Assembly (NCBI RefSeq): GCF_026798195.1
Contig: NZ_JAPQEZ010000001.1
Coordinates: 308,901-372,900 of the forward strand
DNA length: 64,000 bases
Reading direction: 5' to 3'
Origin: Lentilactobacillus senioris
GTDB lineage: Bacteria; Bacillota; Bacilli; Lactobacillales; Lactobacillaceae
The position numbers were made by a program, and so were the translations under genes. Positions 1 through 7,984 of the stretch are shown one piece after another (position 1 is the stretch's first letter; every line of letters starts with the position of its first letter). The notes under the pieces are model-generated. The model was given only the letters and a program-made list of their open reading frames with translations. It did no database searches and had not been told where the DNA came from.

Positions 1-1
1 A

Positions 2-421
2 GAAGTTAATGCTGATCAACAATGGCGGTTAAACACTGGTGCTTTCTTGGCTTCAGATGAAAGTGTTAGCTATAATATGGTCCGTCAAAAAGCTAGTGGT
101 GCTTTGTTCGGTGGTACTGGTGGATTTTTCATTATGGAAACCCAAGGTACTGGGACTATGTTAGTGAGTGCTTATGGCGATTTGATGCCCTTAGATCTAA
201 ACGATGTCAAGGATTATGCTATCGATAATGATCACGTAGTTGCCTGGTCTCAGAACTTAGATTATAATATTGAACCGGCCAGTGGAGTCATCGGGTTTAA
301 GACCGGTGAAGGGTTAGTTACCCGCTTTACTGGTAGTGGTCGAGTTTACGTTCAAACTAGAAACTTGAAATCATTAGCTGACCTTTTAAAACCCTACCTT
401 CCTACTAATACTTCCGATTAA
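2..421 (+). CDS. AIM24-family protein, 3' part
   Basis: The reading frame is open from base 2 of the window, so the 5' end of the gene lies upstream; a TTG at 47 is not a credible start. About 139 residues are visible. They are glycine- and beta-rich (LFGGTGGFF, ETQGTGTMLVSAYG) and end with a segment like the C-terminus of AIM24/TIGR00266 proteins (phosphoribosylanthranilate isomerase-like beta-fold, function unclear in bacteria). No membrane segment is visible. A hairpin terminator follows within 10 bases, so this is the last gene of its transcript. The family call rests on general resemblance and is moderately sure. Confidence 0.6.
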   Translation, partial: EVNADQQWRLNTGAFLASDESVSYNMVRQKASGALFGGTGGFFIMETQGTGTMLVSAYGDLMPLDLNDVKDYAIDNDHVVAWSQNLDYNIEPASGVIGFKTGEGLVTRFTGSGRVYVQTRNLKSLADLLKPYLPTNTSD

Positions 422-430
422 ACAAACAAA

Positions 431-461
431 AACACACCTGCGGGAACAGGCGTGTTTTTTT
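431..461 (+). terminator. Rho-independent terminator after AIM24-like gene
   Basis: AACACACCTG and CAGGCGTGTT form a stem with one internal mismatch, followed by a run of seven T. Confidence 0.8.
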
Positions 462-763
462 GTGATCTACGAGTTTACATTATTGGAGTTTACCATGAAG
501 TTTTCTATCTATCTCTTATTCAAGGGGGATGTTTTTAAGGGGATAAACTCGCGATCATATTTTCAGCTTAGTTAGGGGGTATAGCCAACTTCTAATTGAC
601 TATGCTGTAAGTATAGAAGTAGCAACTTAAATGGAACTTAAAATTCCATTTAAATTTTAAAGTTACGGTGAGCAGGCGGATAAGCAAAAAAATTGCATTC
701 TAAAAGTAAGCTGTTAAGATAATGAATTAACTACGTAGATAAACAGCAAACTGGAGGTAAAAA
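462..763. other. Intergenic region upstream of msrB
   Basis: No reading frame worth calling was seen. The region holds an inverted repeat at 629-651 (AAATGGAA, 7-base spacer, TTCCATTT) with no T-run, so it is more likely an operator or mRNA structure than a terminator. The msrB ribosome binding site GGAGG is at 753-757. Confidence 0.4.
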
Positions 764-1210
764 ATGACAACTAAACCAGATTTTGCAGCACAAAAGGCGC
801 AATTAACTAAGTTACAACGTGAAGTTACTCAAAATGCAGCTACTGAAGCCCCGTTTACCGGTGAATATGATAATTTCTATCAAGACGGAATTTATGTTGA
901 TGTAGTAAGTGGTGAACCGTTATTTTCTTCGCTAGATAAGTACGATGCGGGATGTGGGTGGCCATCATTTACTAAGCCAATTACTCCTCTGACTGAAAAT
1001 ACGGATACCAGTTACGGAATGATTCGTACGGAAGTTAAAAGCCAGCAATCTGATTCTCATTTAGGCCATGTTTTTCCAGACGGTCCTCAAGACAAGGGCG
1101 GCTTGCGTTACTGCATTAACTCGGCGGCTTTACGCTTTATTCCAGCCTCAGAATTAAAAGAACAAGGCTACGGTCAGTATTTATCGTTGTTTAATAAGGA
1201 GGAAGCATAG
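764..1210 (+). CDS. msrB: Peptide-methionine (R)-S-oxide reductase MsrB
   Basis: Cytoplasmic repair enzyme that reduces the R-epimer of methionine sulfoxide in proteins, recycled by thioredoxin. 148 residues, the normal size of a stand-alone MsrB. Family motifs are visible: CGWPSF (Cys64), the SDSHLGHVF block with His99 and His102, and RYCINS carrying the catalytic Cys117. The two CxxC zinc pairs of the zinc-binding subclass are absent. Start ATG follows GGAGG with a 6-base gap. The stop codon directly abuts the ATG of msrA, so the two enzymes, which repair opposite epimers, are translated from one mRNA. Confidence 0.95.
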   Translation: MTTKPDFAAQKAQLTKLQREVTQNAATEAPFTGEYDNFYQDGIYVDVVSGEPLFSSLDKYDAGCGWPSFTKPITPLTENTDTSYGMIRTEVKSQQSDSHLGHVFPDGPQDKGGLRYCINSAALRFIPASELKEQGYGQYLSLFNKEEA

Positions 1211-1732
1211 ATGACAGAAGATTATGCAATTTTTGCTGGTGGTTGTTTTTGGTGTATGGTGCAACCGTTCGATCAACAACCAGGAATTAAATCGGTAGTA
1301 GCTGGTTACACTGGCGGTCACGTTGCTAATCCAACTTACGAGCAAGTAGCGTCCCATACTACTGGTCATACCGAAGCAGTTAAAATTACCTACGATCCAG
1401 CTGTGATTTCATACCGGCAGTTAGTAGACATTTATTGGCGTCAAACCGATCCGACCGATGCTTCTGGTCAGTTTCAAGATCGCGGAGATAGTTACCGACC
1501 TGTGATTTTTTACCATTCGGAGGAACAAAAACAAGTAGCAGAAGAATCCAAGGTGGCATTGGCGGCTAGTGAAAAATTTGATAAACCAATTGTCACCCAA
1601 ATCGAACCCGAAAAACCATTTTACGTGGCGGAAGAGGAACACCAAGATTTTTATCGTAAAAACCCGTTAAGATATAAAATTGAAGAAATGGGTGGACGTG
1701 AACAATTCATTAAACAAAATTGGAATAATTAA
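1211..1732 (+). CDS. msrA: Peptide-methionine (S)-S-oxide reductase MsrA
   Basis: Reduces the S-epimer of protein methionine sulfoxide. 173 residues with the signature GCFWC at residues 11-15 (Cys12 catalytic) and the downstream family block [12 protein letters not shown]. Cys12 and Cys15 are the only cysteines, so there is no distant C-terminal resolving cysteine; Cys15 may resolve, or the enzyme may use external thiols. The ATG starts immediately after the msrB stop and uses the AGGAGG-like site inside the end of msrB, which implies translational coupling. A terminator follows. Confidence 0.95.
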   Translation: MTEDYAIFAGGCFWCMVQPFDQQPGIKSVVAGYTGGHVANPTYEQVASHTTGHTEAVKITYDPAVISYRQLVDIYWRQTDPTDASGQFQDRGDSYRPVIFYHSEEQKQVAEESKVALAASEKFDKPIVTQIEPEKPFYVAEEEHQDFYRKNPLRYKIEEMGGREQFIKQNWNN

Positions 1733-1740
1733 CAATTAAA

Positions 1741-1764
1741 GGGGCAGACTATCTGCCTCTTTTT
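1741..1764 (+). terminator. Terminator of msrB-msrA
   Basis: GGGGCAGA, a 3-base loop and TCTGCCTC form a short strong stem followed by T-rich sequence. Confidence 0.8.
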
Positions 1765-1805
1765 GATTGCCAAACTAAAACCTAGGTTTTGAAGGAAAAA
1801 CCCCA

Positions 1806-1811
1806 TATAAT
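1806..1811 (+). promoter_or_regulatory. -10 box of the metallophosphoesterase gene
   Basis: A perfect TATAAT lies 36 bases before the start codon at 1847, after the msrA terminator. No good -35 hexamer is seen at 16-18 bases. Confidence 0.45.
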
Positions 1812-1846
1812 GAAGGCAGATCTTAAATTCTAAAGGGGGAAGCTTT

Positions 1847-3406
1847 ATGGATACTAAGAAGAATGCAATTCGTGACTTTCACGGCCAAGATACTGGCAAG
1901 CCCAACTTGACTAGTGACAACACTCGAGCAGATTTGAAGGGACACCAATTTGAAACGCAAGGGTGGATTAAGTTAGTTGACAAAGGAGTCGATAGTCATA
2001 AAACGCCGGAATTGTCCTTATTAAATATTCAACACCACTATCCTGAAAGTACCACGAATAAAATCTGGTACCAAGGCAAAGTGGTGGCTAATAATCGAAT
2101 TTGGGCAGTCTTAAGGGACGGCTCGTATTTACCACTGGGTCCGTTAAGCTCCCTGAACGTTTTTCGAAATCAAGTGACGGTCAGTCCCAAATATGACTAC
2201 TTCGAAAGTTTTTCGTACGTTCAAGATCAAAATAAGGCCCAACCCGTAGAGGCAATTTGGCCGTATACGGCTACTTCTCATTCTGGCAAAAATGATGTTA
2301 ACGGTGACGATAGTAGTGCTCCAGTTGAGGCGGTGCCATCCCAAACGTTAGTAACTCCGACGGCTGCGGAATTAGCTCGCATGCAGGCGATTGACAATGA
2401 AATCAGTCAAACAGCGGATGCCGGGACCGTGACGATTGCGTTTATCGCGGATACCCACATCGATAGTTGGAAAACCCCAGGTACGATGAGAGCACTTCGT
2501 GAAATTCAATTAATGAGTTATTATGCTAAAAACTTCGGGGTGGATCTAATGATTCACGGTGGCGATGTTAACGACGGCATTCAGCCTAAAGAGTATTCTG
2601 AATCAGATGTTACTCGGGCAATGGACGCCATGAAGATGGGGCAACGGCCGTTCATCGTGTTGCAAGGCAACCATGATGATAATTCGGGCTATTCCCGTGA
2701 CGTTGCGGGTTACGATCCTGATCAGGTGATTACTAATGCTGACTCACAGAATTTAAGAGTGGCGGCGTTTGACAAGTGGTTAGATATTCCCACTGGCGAC
2801 CAAAACCCTAATCAGGCGGTTTTTGGTCGTTACGATGTTCCTAATAGTTCGGTAGTGGTTTTAGTCTTAGATGGATTTGATATGCCTGATTTGCCGCGAG
2901 AAGCTGAACACTATAATACTTTCCGGCATGGTTACACGCACTACAGTGAATCCCAAATTAACTGGTTACAGCAAACGTTAGCAGAGATTGATGATGATAA
3001 AACGATCGTTATTTTTGACCACATCACCGTCAACGGTATTGATCCCACTCTTTGGCAAGCCGGTGGCCGGTTTGAAAATAACACCGGTAAAGCAGCCGGC
3101 ACTTCTACTCGGGAAAGTCACGCCATTTACCAAGCCATTGTGGACCACCAAGCTCAACACCACAACGTAGCGGGATTTTTAGCTGGTCATACTCATATGG
3201 ACGATGCAGCCTTCAGCGGCGATGTGCAGTTTGCAACCGTAACGTGCGGCCTTAGTGATCGGGGGGATGGCAAAACGCAACGCCAAATCGGTAAATTAAA
3301 CGAAAGTGCCTTTGAGATTATCCAAATCAATCCAGTGACCCGTTCCGTTACCCAGCACCGGTTAGGCTTTCAAGGTCCTAATTTTAAAAAGCAGTGGCAA
3401 TTTTAA
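1847..3406 (+). CDS. Calcineurin-like metallophosphoesterase with N-terminal SH3-like region
   Basis: 519 residues. Residues about 35-125 form a beta-rich block rich in tyrosine and tryptophan that resembles bacterial SH3/GW modules (tentative). Residues about 195-500 are a metallophosphoesterase: FIADTHID near 200, GGDVND near 238, GNHDD near 274, FDHIT near 389 and GHTHMDD near 446 supply the two-metal site ligands. The substrate (cyclic nucleotide, phospholipid or protein phosphate) cannot be told. There is no signal peptide or membrane segment, so it should be cytoplasmic, which is odd for a protein with an SH3-like part. The start is set by GGGGGAAG seven bases upstream. Confidence 0.8.
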   Translation: MDTKKNAIRDFHGQDTGKPNLTSDNTRADLKGHQFETQGWIKLVDKGVDSHKTPELSLLNIQHHYPESTTNKIWYQGKVVANNRIWAVLRDGSYLPLGPLSSLNVFRNQVTVSPKYDYFESFSYVQDQNKAQPVEAIWPYTATSHSGKNDVNGDDSSAPVEAVPSQTLVTPTAAELARMQAIDNEISQTADAGTVTIAFIADTHIDSWKTPGTMRALREIQLMSYYAKNFGVDLMIHGGDVNDGIQPKEYSESDVTRAMDAMKMGQRPFIVLQGNHDDNSGYSRDVAGYDPDQVITNADSQNLRVAAFDKWLDIPTGDQNPNQAVFGRYDVPNSSVVVLVLDGFDMPDLPREAEHYNTFRHGYTHYSESQINWLQQTLAEIDDDKTIVIFDHITVNGIDPTLWQAGGRFENNTGKAAGTSTRESHAIYQAIVDHQAQHHNVAGFLAGHTHMDDAAFSGDVQFATVTCGLSDRGDGKTQRQIGKLNESAFEIIQINPVTRSVTQHRLGFQGPNFKKQWQF

Positions 3407-3462
3407 TTTGGCGAATAATCTGGTATGCTAGAACTCCGATTCTAATTTAGGAGGCTTACTAG

Positions 3463-4098
3463 ATGAAGTTTGCAAAAGTAGTACCAGAAAGTTTAACGAC
3501 CGGCACGTTCGCCGAAGTTTACGACGATGTAGATTCCATGTTGCGCGGTAAATTAGTGCAAAATGAAAATGCAGAAAAGCAACGAATTACCCATGCCATC
3601 ATCGAAACGGCGGTGTTTGAGCGGGTTAAATTTACCAAAAGTCAGTTAACTAAGTTAGAATTAACCGATGTTGTTTTTAAAAACTGCGATTTTTCTAATT
3701 GCGATTTAACCAACGCTACCCTGTACCGCGTGGAATTCTACGATTGTAAATTAGTGGGGGCTAACCTAGAGGGGGCGTACCTTAGTCAGGTTTTATTTGA
3801 CCACTGCCTATTAGATCTAGCTGGTTTGAACAAATTAGACGTGCGCAAGACCCAATTCGTTAGTTGTAACTTAAAAGACGCTAACTTCAGTGATAATAAT
3901 TTGCGGGAAACAGAGTTGGTGGACTGCGACATTAATAATTTGATGTTGTATGATACTAGCCTGAAAAACCTCGACCTTAGCTCCTGTCGGTTTGCGACTT
4001 TGGAACTAGAATCGAAAACTTTACGGGGGTTGACGGTGACCGAAGAGCAAGCCGCTATGCTGGCCAACAGCTATTTAGGGGTTCGAATTAAATATTAA
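3463..4098 (+). CDS. Pentapeptide-repeat protein
   Basis: 211 residues. From about residue 50 to 180 the sequence runs in A(D/N)LXX-type five-residue steps (for example NCDFSNCDLTNATL and GANLEGAYL), which fold into a right-handed quadrilateral beta-helix. Such proteins mimic DNA or act as scaffolds; some protect gyrase from quinolones (Qnr/MfpA), but nothing here points to that role. Strong site AGGAGG precedes the ATG. It lies 56 bases after the phosphoesterase gene and could be cotranscribed. A terminator follows. The biochemical role is unknown. Confidence 0.85.
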   Translation: MKFAKVVPESLTTGTFAEVYDDVDSMLRGKLVQNENAEKQRITHAIIETAVFERVKFTKSQLTKLELTDVVFKNCDFSNCDLTNATLYRVEFYDCKLVGANLEGAYLSQVLFDHCLLDLAGLNKLDVRKTQFVSCNLKDANFSDNNLRETELVDCDINNLMLYDTSLKNLDLSSCRFATLELESKTLRGLTVTEEQAAMLANSYLGVRIKY

Positions 4099-4102
4099 AT
4101 AT

Positions 4103-4131
4103 GGCGCTACCCATTTGAGTGGCGTTTTTTT
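4103..4131 (+). terminator. Terminator after pentapeptide-repeat gene
   Basis: GGCGCTAC and GTGGCG pair (one G-T), followed by seven T. Confidence 0.7.
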
Positions 4132-4213
4132 GTGGAATGAAAATCACCTCGAATACTCCATTTAGGATTAGTACTCGAAATTTCCCGAACTAATCACACT
4201 TCTTTTTTATAAC

Positions 4214-4255
4214 TTGATCCACATCAATTTTTTTCCGGGCGAGGCCCCCTATACT
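4214..4255 (+). promoter_or_regulatory. FNR-type box plus -10 element of the metal/redox operon
   Basis: TTGATCCACATCAA at 4214-4227 matches the FNR consensus TTGAT-N4-ATCAA at every fixed base. TATACT at 4250-4255 is a good -10, which puts the transcription start near 4262 and the box centre at -41.5, the class II activation position of CRP/FNR regulators. No -35 hexamer is present and the spacer is GC-rich, as expected for an activator-dependent promoter. A TTG that could be taken for a start codon of the next gene is the first half of this palindrome. Confidence 0.75.
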
Positions 4256-4285
4256 GAACTCATCAACACAAGGGAGGACGTCAAC

Positions 4286-6205
4286 ATGAAATTTGAACGT
4301 TGGATTAGAAACCATACGAATCATTTGACGGTAATAACGGGAATCTTAATCGTTGCGGGCTTGGGAGCCCAATGGTTGGGGGCAGCAACCCTCAGTCAAT
4401 GGCTACTAGCGATTGCGTCGGTGATTGCCGCTGTACCGGTAGTGATTAACGCGATTGAAGCTCTGCGCTATAAAACCATCAGCATTGAATTGTTGGTCAG
4501 CATTGCCGTAATTGGGGCGTTTATCATTCAAGAATACGCCGAATCAGCGGTAGTCACTTTCCTATTTCTCTTTGGGAGTTATTTGGAAAACAAAACCCTG
4601 GCTAAAACCCGCCAATCAATTAAGAAATTAACCGAAATGGCACCGACCACGGCTAACGTAGTACAACCGGACGGCTCGATCAGCGAAGAAGACGTTGATT
4701 TCTTAGATGAAGGTGACGTTGTGTTAGTCAAAACTGGTGGGCAAGTACCGGTTGACGGAACGATCATTTCTGGTGCTGGCTACGTAAATGAAGCTTCGAT
4801 CACTGGAGAAGCTAAGCCAGTGAAGAAACAGGTAGGCGAAGCGGTATTTTCTGGTTCCCTACTAACTAACGGAACCGTTCAAATCGAGGCGACGAAGGTC
4901 GGAGATGAAACCACCTTTGCTAAAATCATTGAACTGGTGGAAGAAGCGCAAGACGCCAAGTCACCAGCTGAGAAATTCATTGATCGGTTTGCAACGTACT
5001 ATACGCCAGCGGTGCTAGTACTAGCGCTACTGGTGTGGCTGTTCAGTCAAGATTTCAAGTTGGCCATCACCGTGCTGGTGCTAGGTTGCCCAGGCGCATT
5101 AGTCATTGGCGCCCCAGTGTCTAACGTGGCCGGTATCGGCAACGGGGCCAACCACGGGGTCTTGATTAAGGGCGGCGACGTCATGGCTACTTTGGCGAAA
5201 GTCGACACGTTTGTTTTTGATAAAACCGGAACGTTGACCCGCGGGGAAACTACCGTCTCGGCTTACCGACAATATGGGAATGCGCCAGCGGTGTTGCCGT
5301 TGGTGGCTAAGGTAGAACAGCAATCTGACCATCCACTGGGTAAAGCTATCATAGATTACGCTGCTGACCACGCCGAACAGGTGGCAGTACCACAGATTGA
5401 ACAAGTCGCCACTATCAAGGGGCAAGGCTTAGTCGCCACCTTAGAAAACGGCGAACAGTTATTGGTGGGGAATTTACGGTTATTAACCGCCAATCAGGTA
5501 TTAGTAACTACAGAACAAGAAGCCGCCATGCGCGAACTGCAACAAACCGGTAGTTCTACGGTATTAGTCGCCTTGAACGCCAAATTAGTTGCGTTGATTG
5601 GAGTAGCTGACCAAATCAGACCGGAAGTAGCTACCCAATTAGGAGTGCTACGTAATTTAGGGGCCCAACAATTAATCATGCTGACTGGGGATAACCAAGC
5701 CACTGCCCAGGCAGTAGGGGACCAGCTAGGATTGGACCGGGTAGAAGCAGAATTATTGCCTGAGGACAAATTAACGATCGTCAAAGAGTTACAAGCTGCC
5801 GGCCATAAAGTGGCCTTTGTCGGAGACGGTATCAATGATAGTCCGTCGATTGCAACTGCTGATATTGGGATCGCTATGGGCGGTGGAACTGACGTAGCGG
5901 TAGAAACTTCCGATGTGGTGCTAATGCGTTCAGATTTTGCGGAACTAGTGCATGGTTACGGCCTAGCGCAGAAAACCATGGCCAACCTAAGAGAAAACAT
6001 TACGATTGCGATCTTGACCGTGGGCTTCTTATTAGTTGGGTTAATGTTGGGTTACATCTACATGGCTAGCGGGATGTTGGTTCATGAAGGCAGTATTCTC
6101 GTCGTAATTTTTAATGCTATGCGCTTATTAAAATACCAAGTAAAAAAAACAAAACTTGACGCAGATCAAGTTAATTCAACTAACAACGTCTTACAATCTA
6201 AGTAA
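4286..6205 (+). CDS. P1B-type heavy-metal translocating ATPase
   Basis: About 639 residues with the complete P-type core: TGEA near 173 (actuator), DKTGTLTRG near 311 (phosphorylated Asp), HPLGKA (the P1B HP motif), MLTGDN, and GDGINDS near 512 (hinge). The membrane metal site reads CPGAL instead of the usual CPC, CPH, TPC or SPC, so metal specificity cannot be assigned by rule. There is no N-terminal CxxC metal-binding domain; a separate HMA protein is encoded next. Start ATG 4286 is chosen because GGGAGG lies eight bases upstream; the longer frame from TTG 4214 would begin inside the FNR box. Probably exports a soft or transition metal. Confidence 0.85.
   Translation: MKFERWIRNHTNHLTVITGILIVAGLGAQWLGAATLSQWLLAIASVIAAVPVVINAIEALRYKTISIELLVSIAVIGAFIIQEYAESAVVTFLFLFGSYLENKTLAKTRQSIKKLTEMAPTTANVVQPDGSISEEDVDFLDEGDVVLVKTGGQVPVDGTIISGAGYVNEASITGEAKPVKKQVGEAVFSGSLLTNGTVQIEATKVGDETTFAKIIELVEEAQDAKSPAEKFIDRFATYYTPAVLVLALLVWLFSQDFKLAITVLVLGCPGALVIGAPVSNVAGIGNGANHGVLIKGGDVMATLAKVDTFVFDKTGTLTRGETTVSAYRQYGNAPAVLPLVAKVEQQSDHPLGKAIIDYAADHAEQVAVPQIEQVATIKGQGLVATLENGEQLLVGNLRLLTANQVLVTTEQEAAMRELQQTGSSTVLVALNAKLVALIGVADQIRPEVATQLGVLRNLGAQQLIMLTGDNQATAQAVGDQLGLDRVEAELLPEDKLTIVKELQAAGHKVAFVGDGINDSPSIATADIGIAMGGGTDVAVETSDVVLMRSDFAELVHGYGLAQKTMANLRENITIAILTVGFLLVGLMLGYIYMASGMLVHEGSILVVIFNAMRLLKYQVKKTKLDADQVNSTNNVLQSK
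6156..6169 (+). promoter_or_regulatory. Second FNR-like palindrome inside the ATPase gene end
   Basis: TTGACGCAGATCAA differs from TTGAT-N4-ATCAA at one base and lies within ACTTGA-N6-TCAAGT, a perfect 6-base inverted repeat, about 60 bases before the HMA gene. No clear -10 follows at the class II distance. Confidence 0.3.
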
Positions 6206-6228
6206 ATAATCCAGAGGAGGTCATGATT

Positions 6229-6456
6229 ATGAGTCGTGCGATTTTACAACTAGATGGGTTGTCATGCCCATCATGTATGACTAAGATTCAAAACGCATTA
6301 GGGCAACAAGCAGGAGTGGAAACGGTTAAAGTGCTGTTTAACGCTGCTAAAGTTAAAGCCGATTTTGATGCTGACCAAGTGAACGCTGACCAATTGGCGG
6401 CAGTGGTTACCAATCTCGGTTACGAAGTTAAAAACGTGAAAGTTAAAGAAGCCTAG
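6229..6456 (+). CDS. Stand-alone HMA-domain metal chaperone (CopZ-like)
   Basis: About 75 residues making a single heavy-metal-associated ferredoxin-like domain: beta strand AILQLDGL, then the metal site CPSC, and the closing GYEVKNV strand. Such proteins carry Cu(I) or similar soft metals to P1B ATPases; here it likely serves the ATPase encoded 23 bases upstream, which lacks its own HMA domain. ATG 6229 is preferred over ATG 6223 because AGGAGG ends only two bases before 6223 but eight before 6229. Third gene of the operon follows 11 bases later. Confidence 0.85.
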   Translation: MSRAILQLDGLSCPSCMTKIQNALGQQAGVETVKVLFNAAKVKADFDADQVNADQLAAVVTNLGYEVKNVKVKEA

Positions 6457-6467
6457 GAGGAATAAAA

Positions 6468-7016
6468 ATGTCAGAATTAACCCCAGCCCAAATGTGGGCC
6501 AATGAACAAACACAAGCAGATCAGGATCACCATACTCCCACCGCGGGAGCCATGACGGGACACATTGTCGCTAACTTAGAAGTTCTAAGCCACAAATTGA
6601 TGCAGGCTAGCTGGTACGTTACTGGTTTAAATCGCTCAGCCCTTCGCGAACTGTTCGCAAACCAATTGCAGCAAGCGCAAACCCAACTATTTGAATTGGG
6701 CCAAGTCTTGATTGATGAAGGTGAAATGGCACCTAGTACCGCTCAAGAGTTTGCAGATTACAGCATGTTAGAAGAGGCTGGTGAGTTAAAATACGAAACG
6801 GCTGAACGAATCGTTGATCAATTAGCTCACGATTACTACACCGAAAACCTTTTCGTTACCCGGGCTATCAAGTTGGCTGAAAAAGAAGATCGACCAGTTT
6901 TGGCTGGTTACCTAACCACCTTGCTAGGTAGCAACAACCACAACATCGCAGAATTACAAGCAATGCTTGGCCGTTTCGGCTTGGCTGGCTTGGAAGAAGA
7001 GGATGACGAAGATTAA
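6468..7016 (+). CDS. dps: Dps-like ferritin, DNA protection during starvation
   Basis: 182 residues of mostly helical sequence. The block HKLMQASWYVTG matches the H-x-x-x-W-x-V-x-G region that carries the Dps ferroxidase ligand, and EEAGELKYETAERIVDQL fits the later helices. Dps shells oxidise Fe(II) with peroxide and store Fe(III). It has an acidic C-terminal tail (EEEDDED) rather than a lysine-rich DNA-binding tail. It is the last gene of the ATPase-HMA-Dps operon, linking metal export with iron storage under probable Flp/FNR control. AGGAGG precedes the ATG and a perfect hairpin follows. Relics of further dps copies lie 1.2-1.6 kb downstream. Confidence 0.8.
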   Translation: MSELTPAQMWANEQTQADQDHHTPTAGAMTGHIVANLEVLSHKLMQASWYVTGLNRSALRELFANQLQQAQTQLFELGQVLIDEGEMAPSTAQEFADYSMLEEAGELKYETAERIVDQLAHDYYTENLFVTRAIKLAEKEDRPVLAGYLTTLLGSNNHNIAELQAMLGRFGLAGLEEEDDED

Positions 7017-7020
7017 ATAA

Positions 7021-7052
7021 AAAGCATTTCAGTTGGACTGAAATGCTTTTTT
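7021..7052 (+). terminator. Terminator of the metal/redox operon
   Basis: A perfect 12-base stem AAAGCATTTCAG / CTGAAATGCTTT with a 5-base loop, followed by T-rich sequence. Confidence 0.9.
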
Positions 7053-7095
7053 GTTGCTTATGGCCAAATTATTGCTGTTTATCCCGAAATGAATT

Positions 7096-7236
7096 TCAAT
7101 GTTTGATTACCCACGGATCGGTAAGAATACCAATGATAATTAGGATAATGCCAATTATTTTGGTTGTCATTGTGGTTTGTGTTAGAAATAAAATCAGACC
7201 AATCACAAATGTGGCAGTTGATAGTATTTGTTTCAC
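7096..7236 (-). CDS. Tiny hydrophobic membrane protein (46 aa)
   Basis: GTG start preceded by AAGGAG with a good gap on the minus strand. The 46 residues begin (M)KQILSTATFVIGLILF and contain two hydrophobic stretches separated by TQTTMTTK, ending DPWVIKH. It is second in a two-gene minus-strand unit, 52 bases after the 53-aa gene. No family is recognised; two-helix proteins of this kind occur in lactobacilli as orphan or bacteriocin-immunity-like genes, but nothing here proves such a role. Confidence 0.6.
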   Translation of the reverse strand: MKQILSTATFVIGLILFLTQTTMTTKIIGIILIIIGILTDPWVIKH

Positions 7237-7288
7237 TTTATATCTCCTTCCCATTTTAAGCCGTAGTTTCATTTTGATTGTTCGCGAT

Positions 7289-7450
7289 TTAATTGAATAG
7301 CCATAGACTCAAATTATAAACAATGATGAAAACAGCCATGTAAGGCCATTCAACGGTGTTACTTGGGAAAAAGGTAAGCATTATTAAATAGAGGATAATA
7401 AAACTAAAAGATACGGTAATGCTTTTAATCATTTTTTGTTTAGTAGACAT
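7289..7450 (-). CDS. Small two-helix membrane protein (53 aa)
   Basis: ATG start with AAGAGG about six bases upstream on the minus strand. The protein starts MSTKQKMIKSITVSFSF and has two hydrophobic segments (about 11-28 and 37-52) joined by a short FFPSNTVEWP loop. First gene of a minus-strand pair. A decayed copy of its 5' end (MSTKQKIIE, then stop) lies at 8148-8180. Function unknown. Confidence 0.6.
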   Translation of the reverse strand: MSTKQKMIKSITVSFSFIILYLIMLTFFPSNTVEWPYMAVFIIVYNLSLWLFN

Positions 7451-7648
7451 AAAATACCTCTTAATTAGAATGGTTAATTATTACTAGTGAAAGACTACTT
7501 AATCCAGCAAATATTTTTCATTTTGATTTGATAGTAAATCATAAGCCGCCTAGAGAGACAACTAAATATTTACTTTAACTTTAGGGGTATGCCCCATTGC
7601 GATAGTTGGGAGTTTTAGTGTCTAAAATGTTATCTTCTTTTTTATATA

Positions 7649-7984
7649 TTATTTTCTTATTCTATTAATCATTTTAATTGTCCAGTAAGCAATAGCGTAG
7701 ATAGATATCATTATTCCAATAAATGTAATTCCAAAGCTTATATACCAAACAATTATACCTATTTGACTTAATTTTACTGGATAGTAAATGAATAGCAAAG
7801 GTAAACAAATAATATCCGCAATTAATGCAACAACCTGTGAATCAACTTTATCTTTCGATTTTTTTTCTTTTTGTTTTACTAAGTAATTTATAAAATAAAC
7901 TGAATTTGTACTAGTAAATATAGTTAAAATTCCTAATAGTAATCTATATTCAATCGATTTATTAAGATATACCGTAAAATACAA
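7649..7984 (-). CDS. Hydrophobic membrane protein of unknown function, probably 5'-frameshifted
   Basis: 111 residues from TTG 7984 with about three to four membrane segments (residues 14-30, 52-67, 75-95 and the C-terminus) and a basic loop KQKEKKSKDK. The frame stays open about 50 bases upstream but contains no ATG or GTG. A separate ATG at 8078 opens a 17-codon frame (MTINKKIIKDGLDNQKL) that would join this protein if one base were removed from the A5 run at 8031-8035. The true gene is therefore likely to span 7649-8078, broken or phase-variable. No family recognised. Confidence 0.5.
   Translation of the reverse strand: MYFTVYLNKSIEYRLLLGILTIFTSTNSVYFINYLVKQKEKKSKDKVDSQVVALIADIICLPLLFIYYPVKLSQIGIIVWYISFGITFIGIMISIYAIAYWTIKMINRIRK

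Noticed and set aside
4214-4285. N-terminal extension of the P1B ATPase from TTG 4214
   Set aside because: The TTG belongs to the FNR palindrome, the -10 box lies within the extension, and ATG 4286 has a proper ribosome binding site.
7043-7300. 85-codon plus-strand frame after dps
   Set aside because: It starts inside the dps terminator, lacks a ribosome binding site, and lies opposite two small genes with good binding sites on the minus strand.
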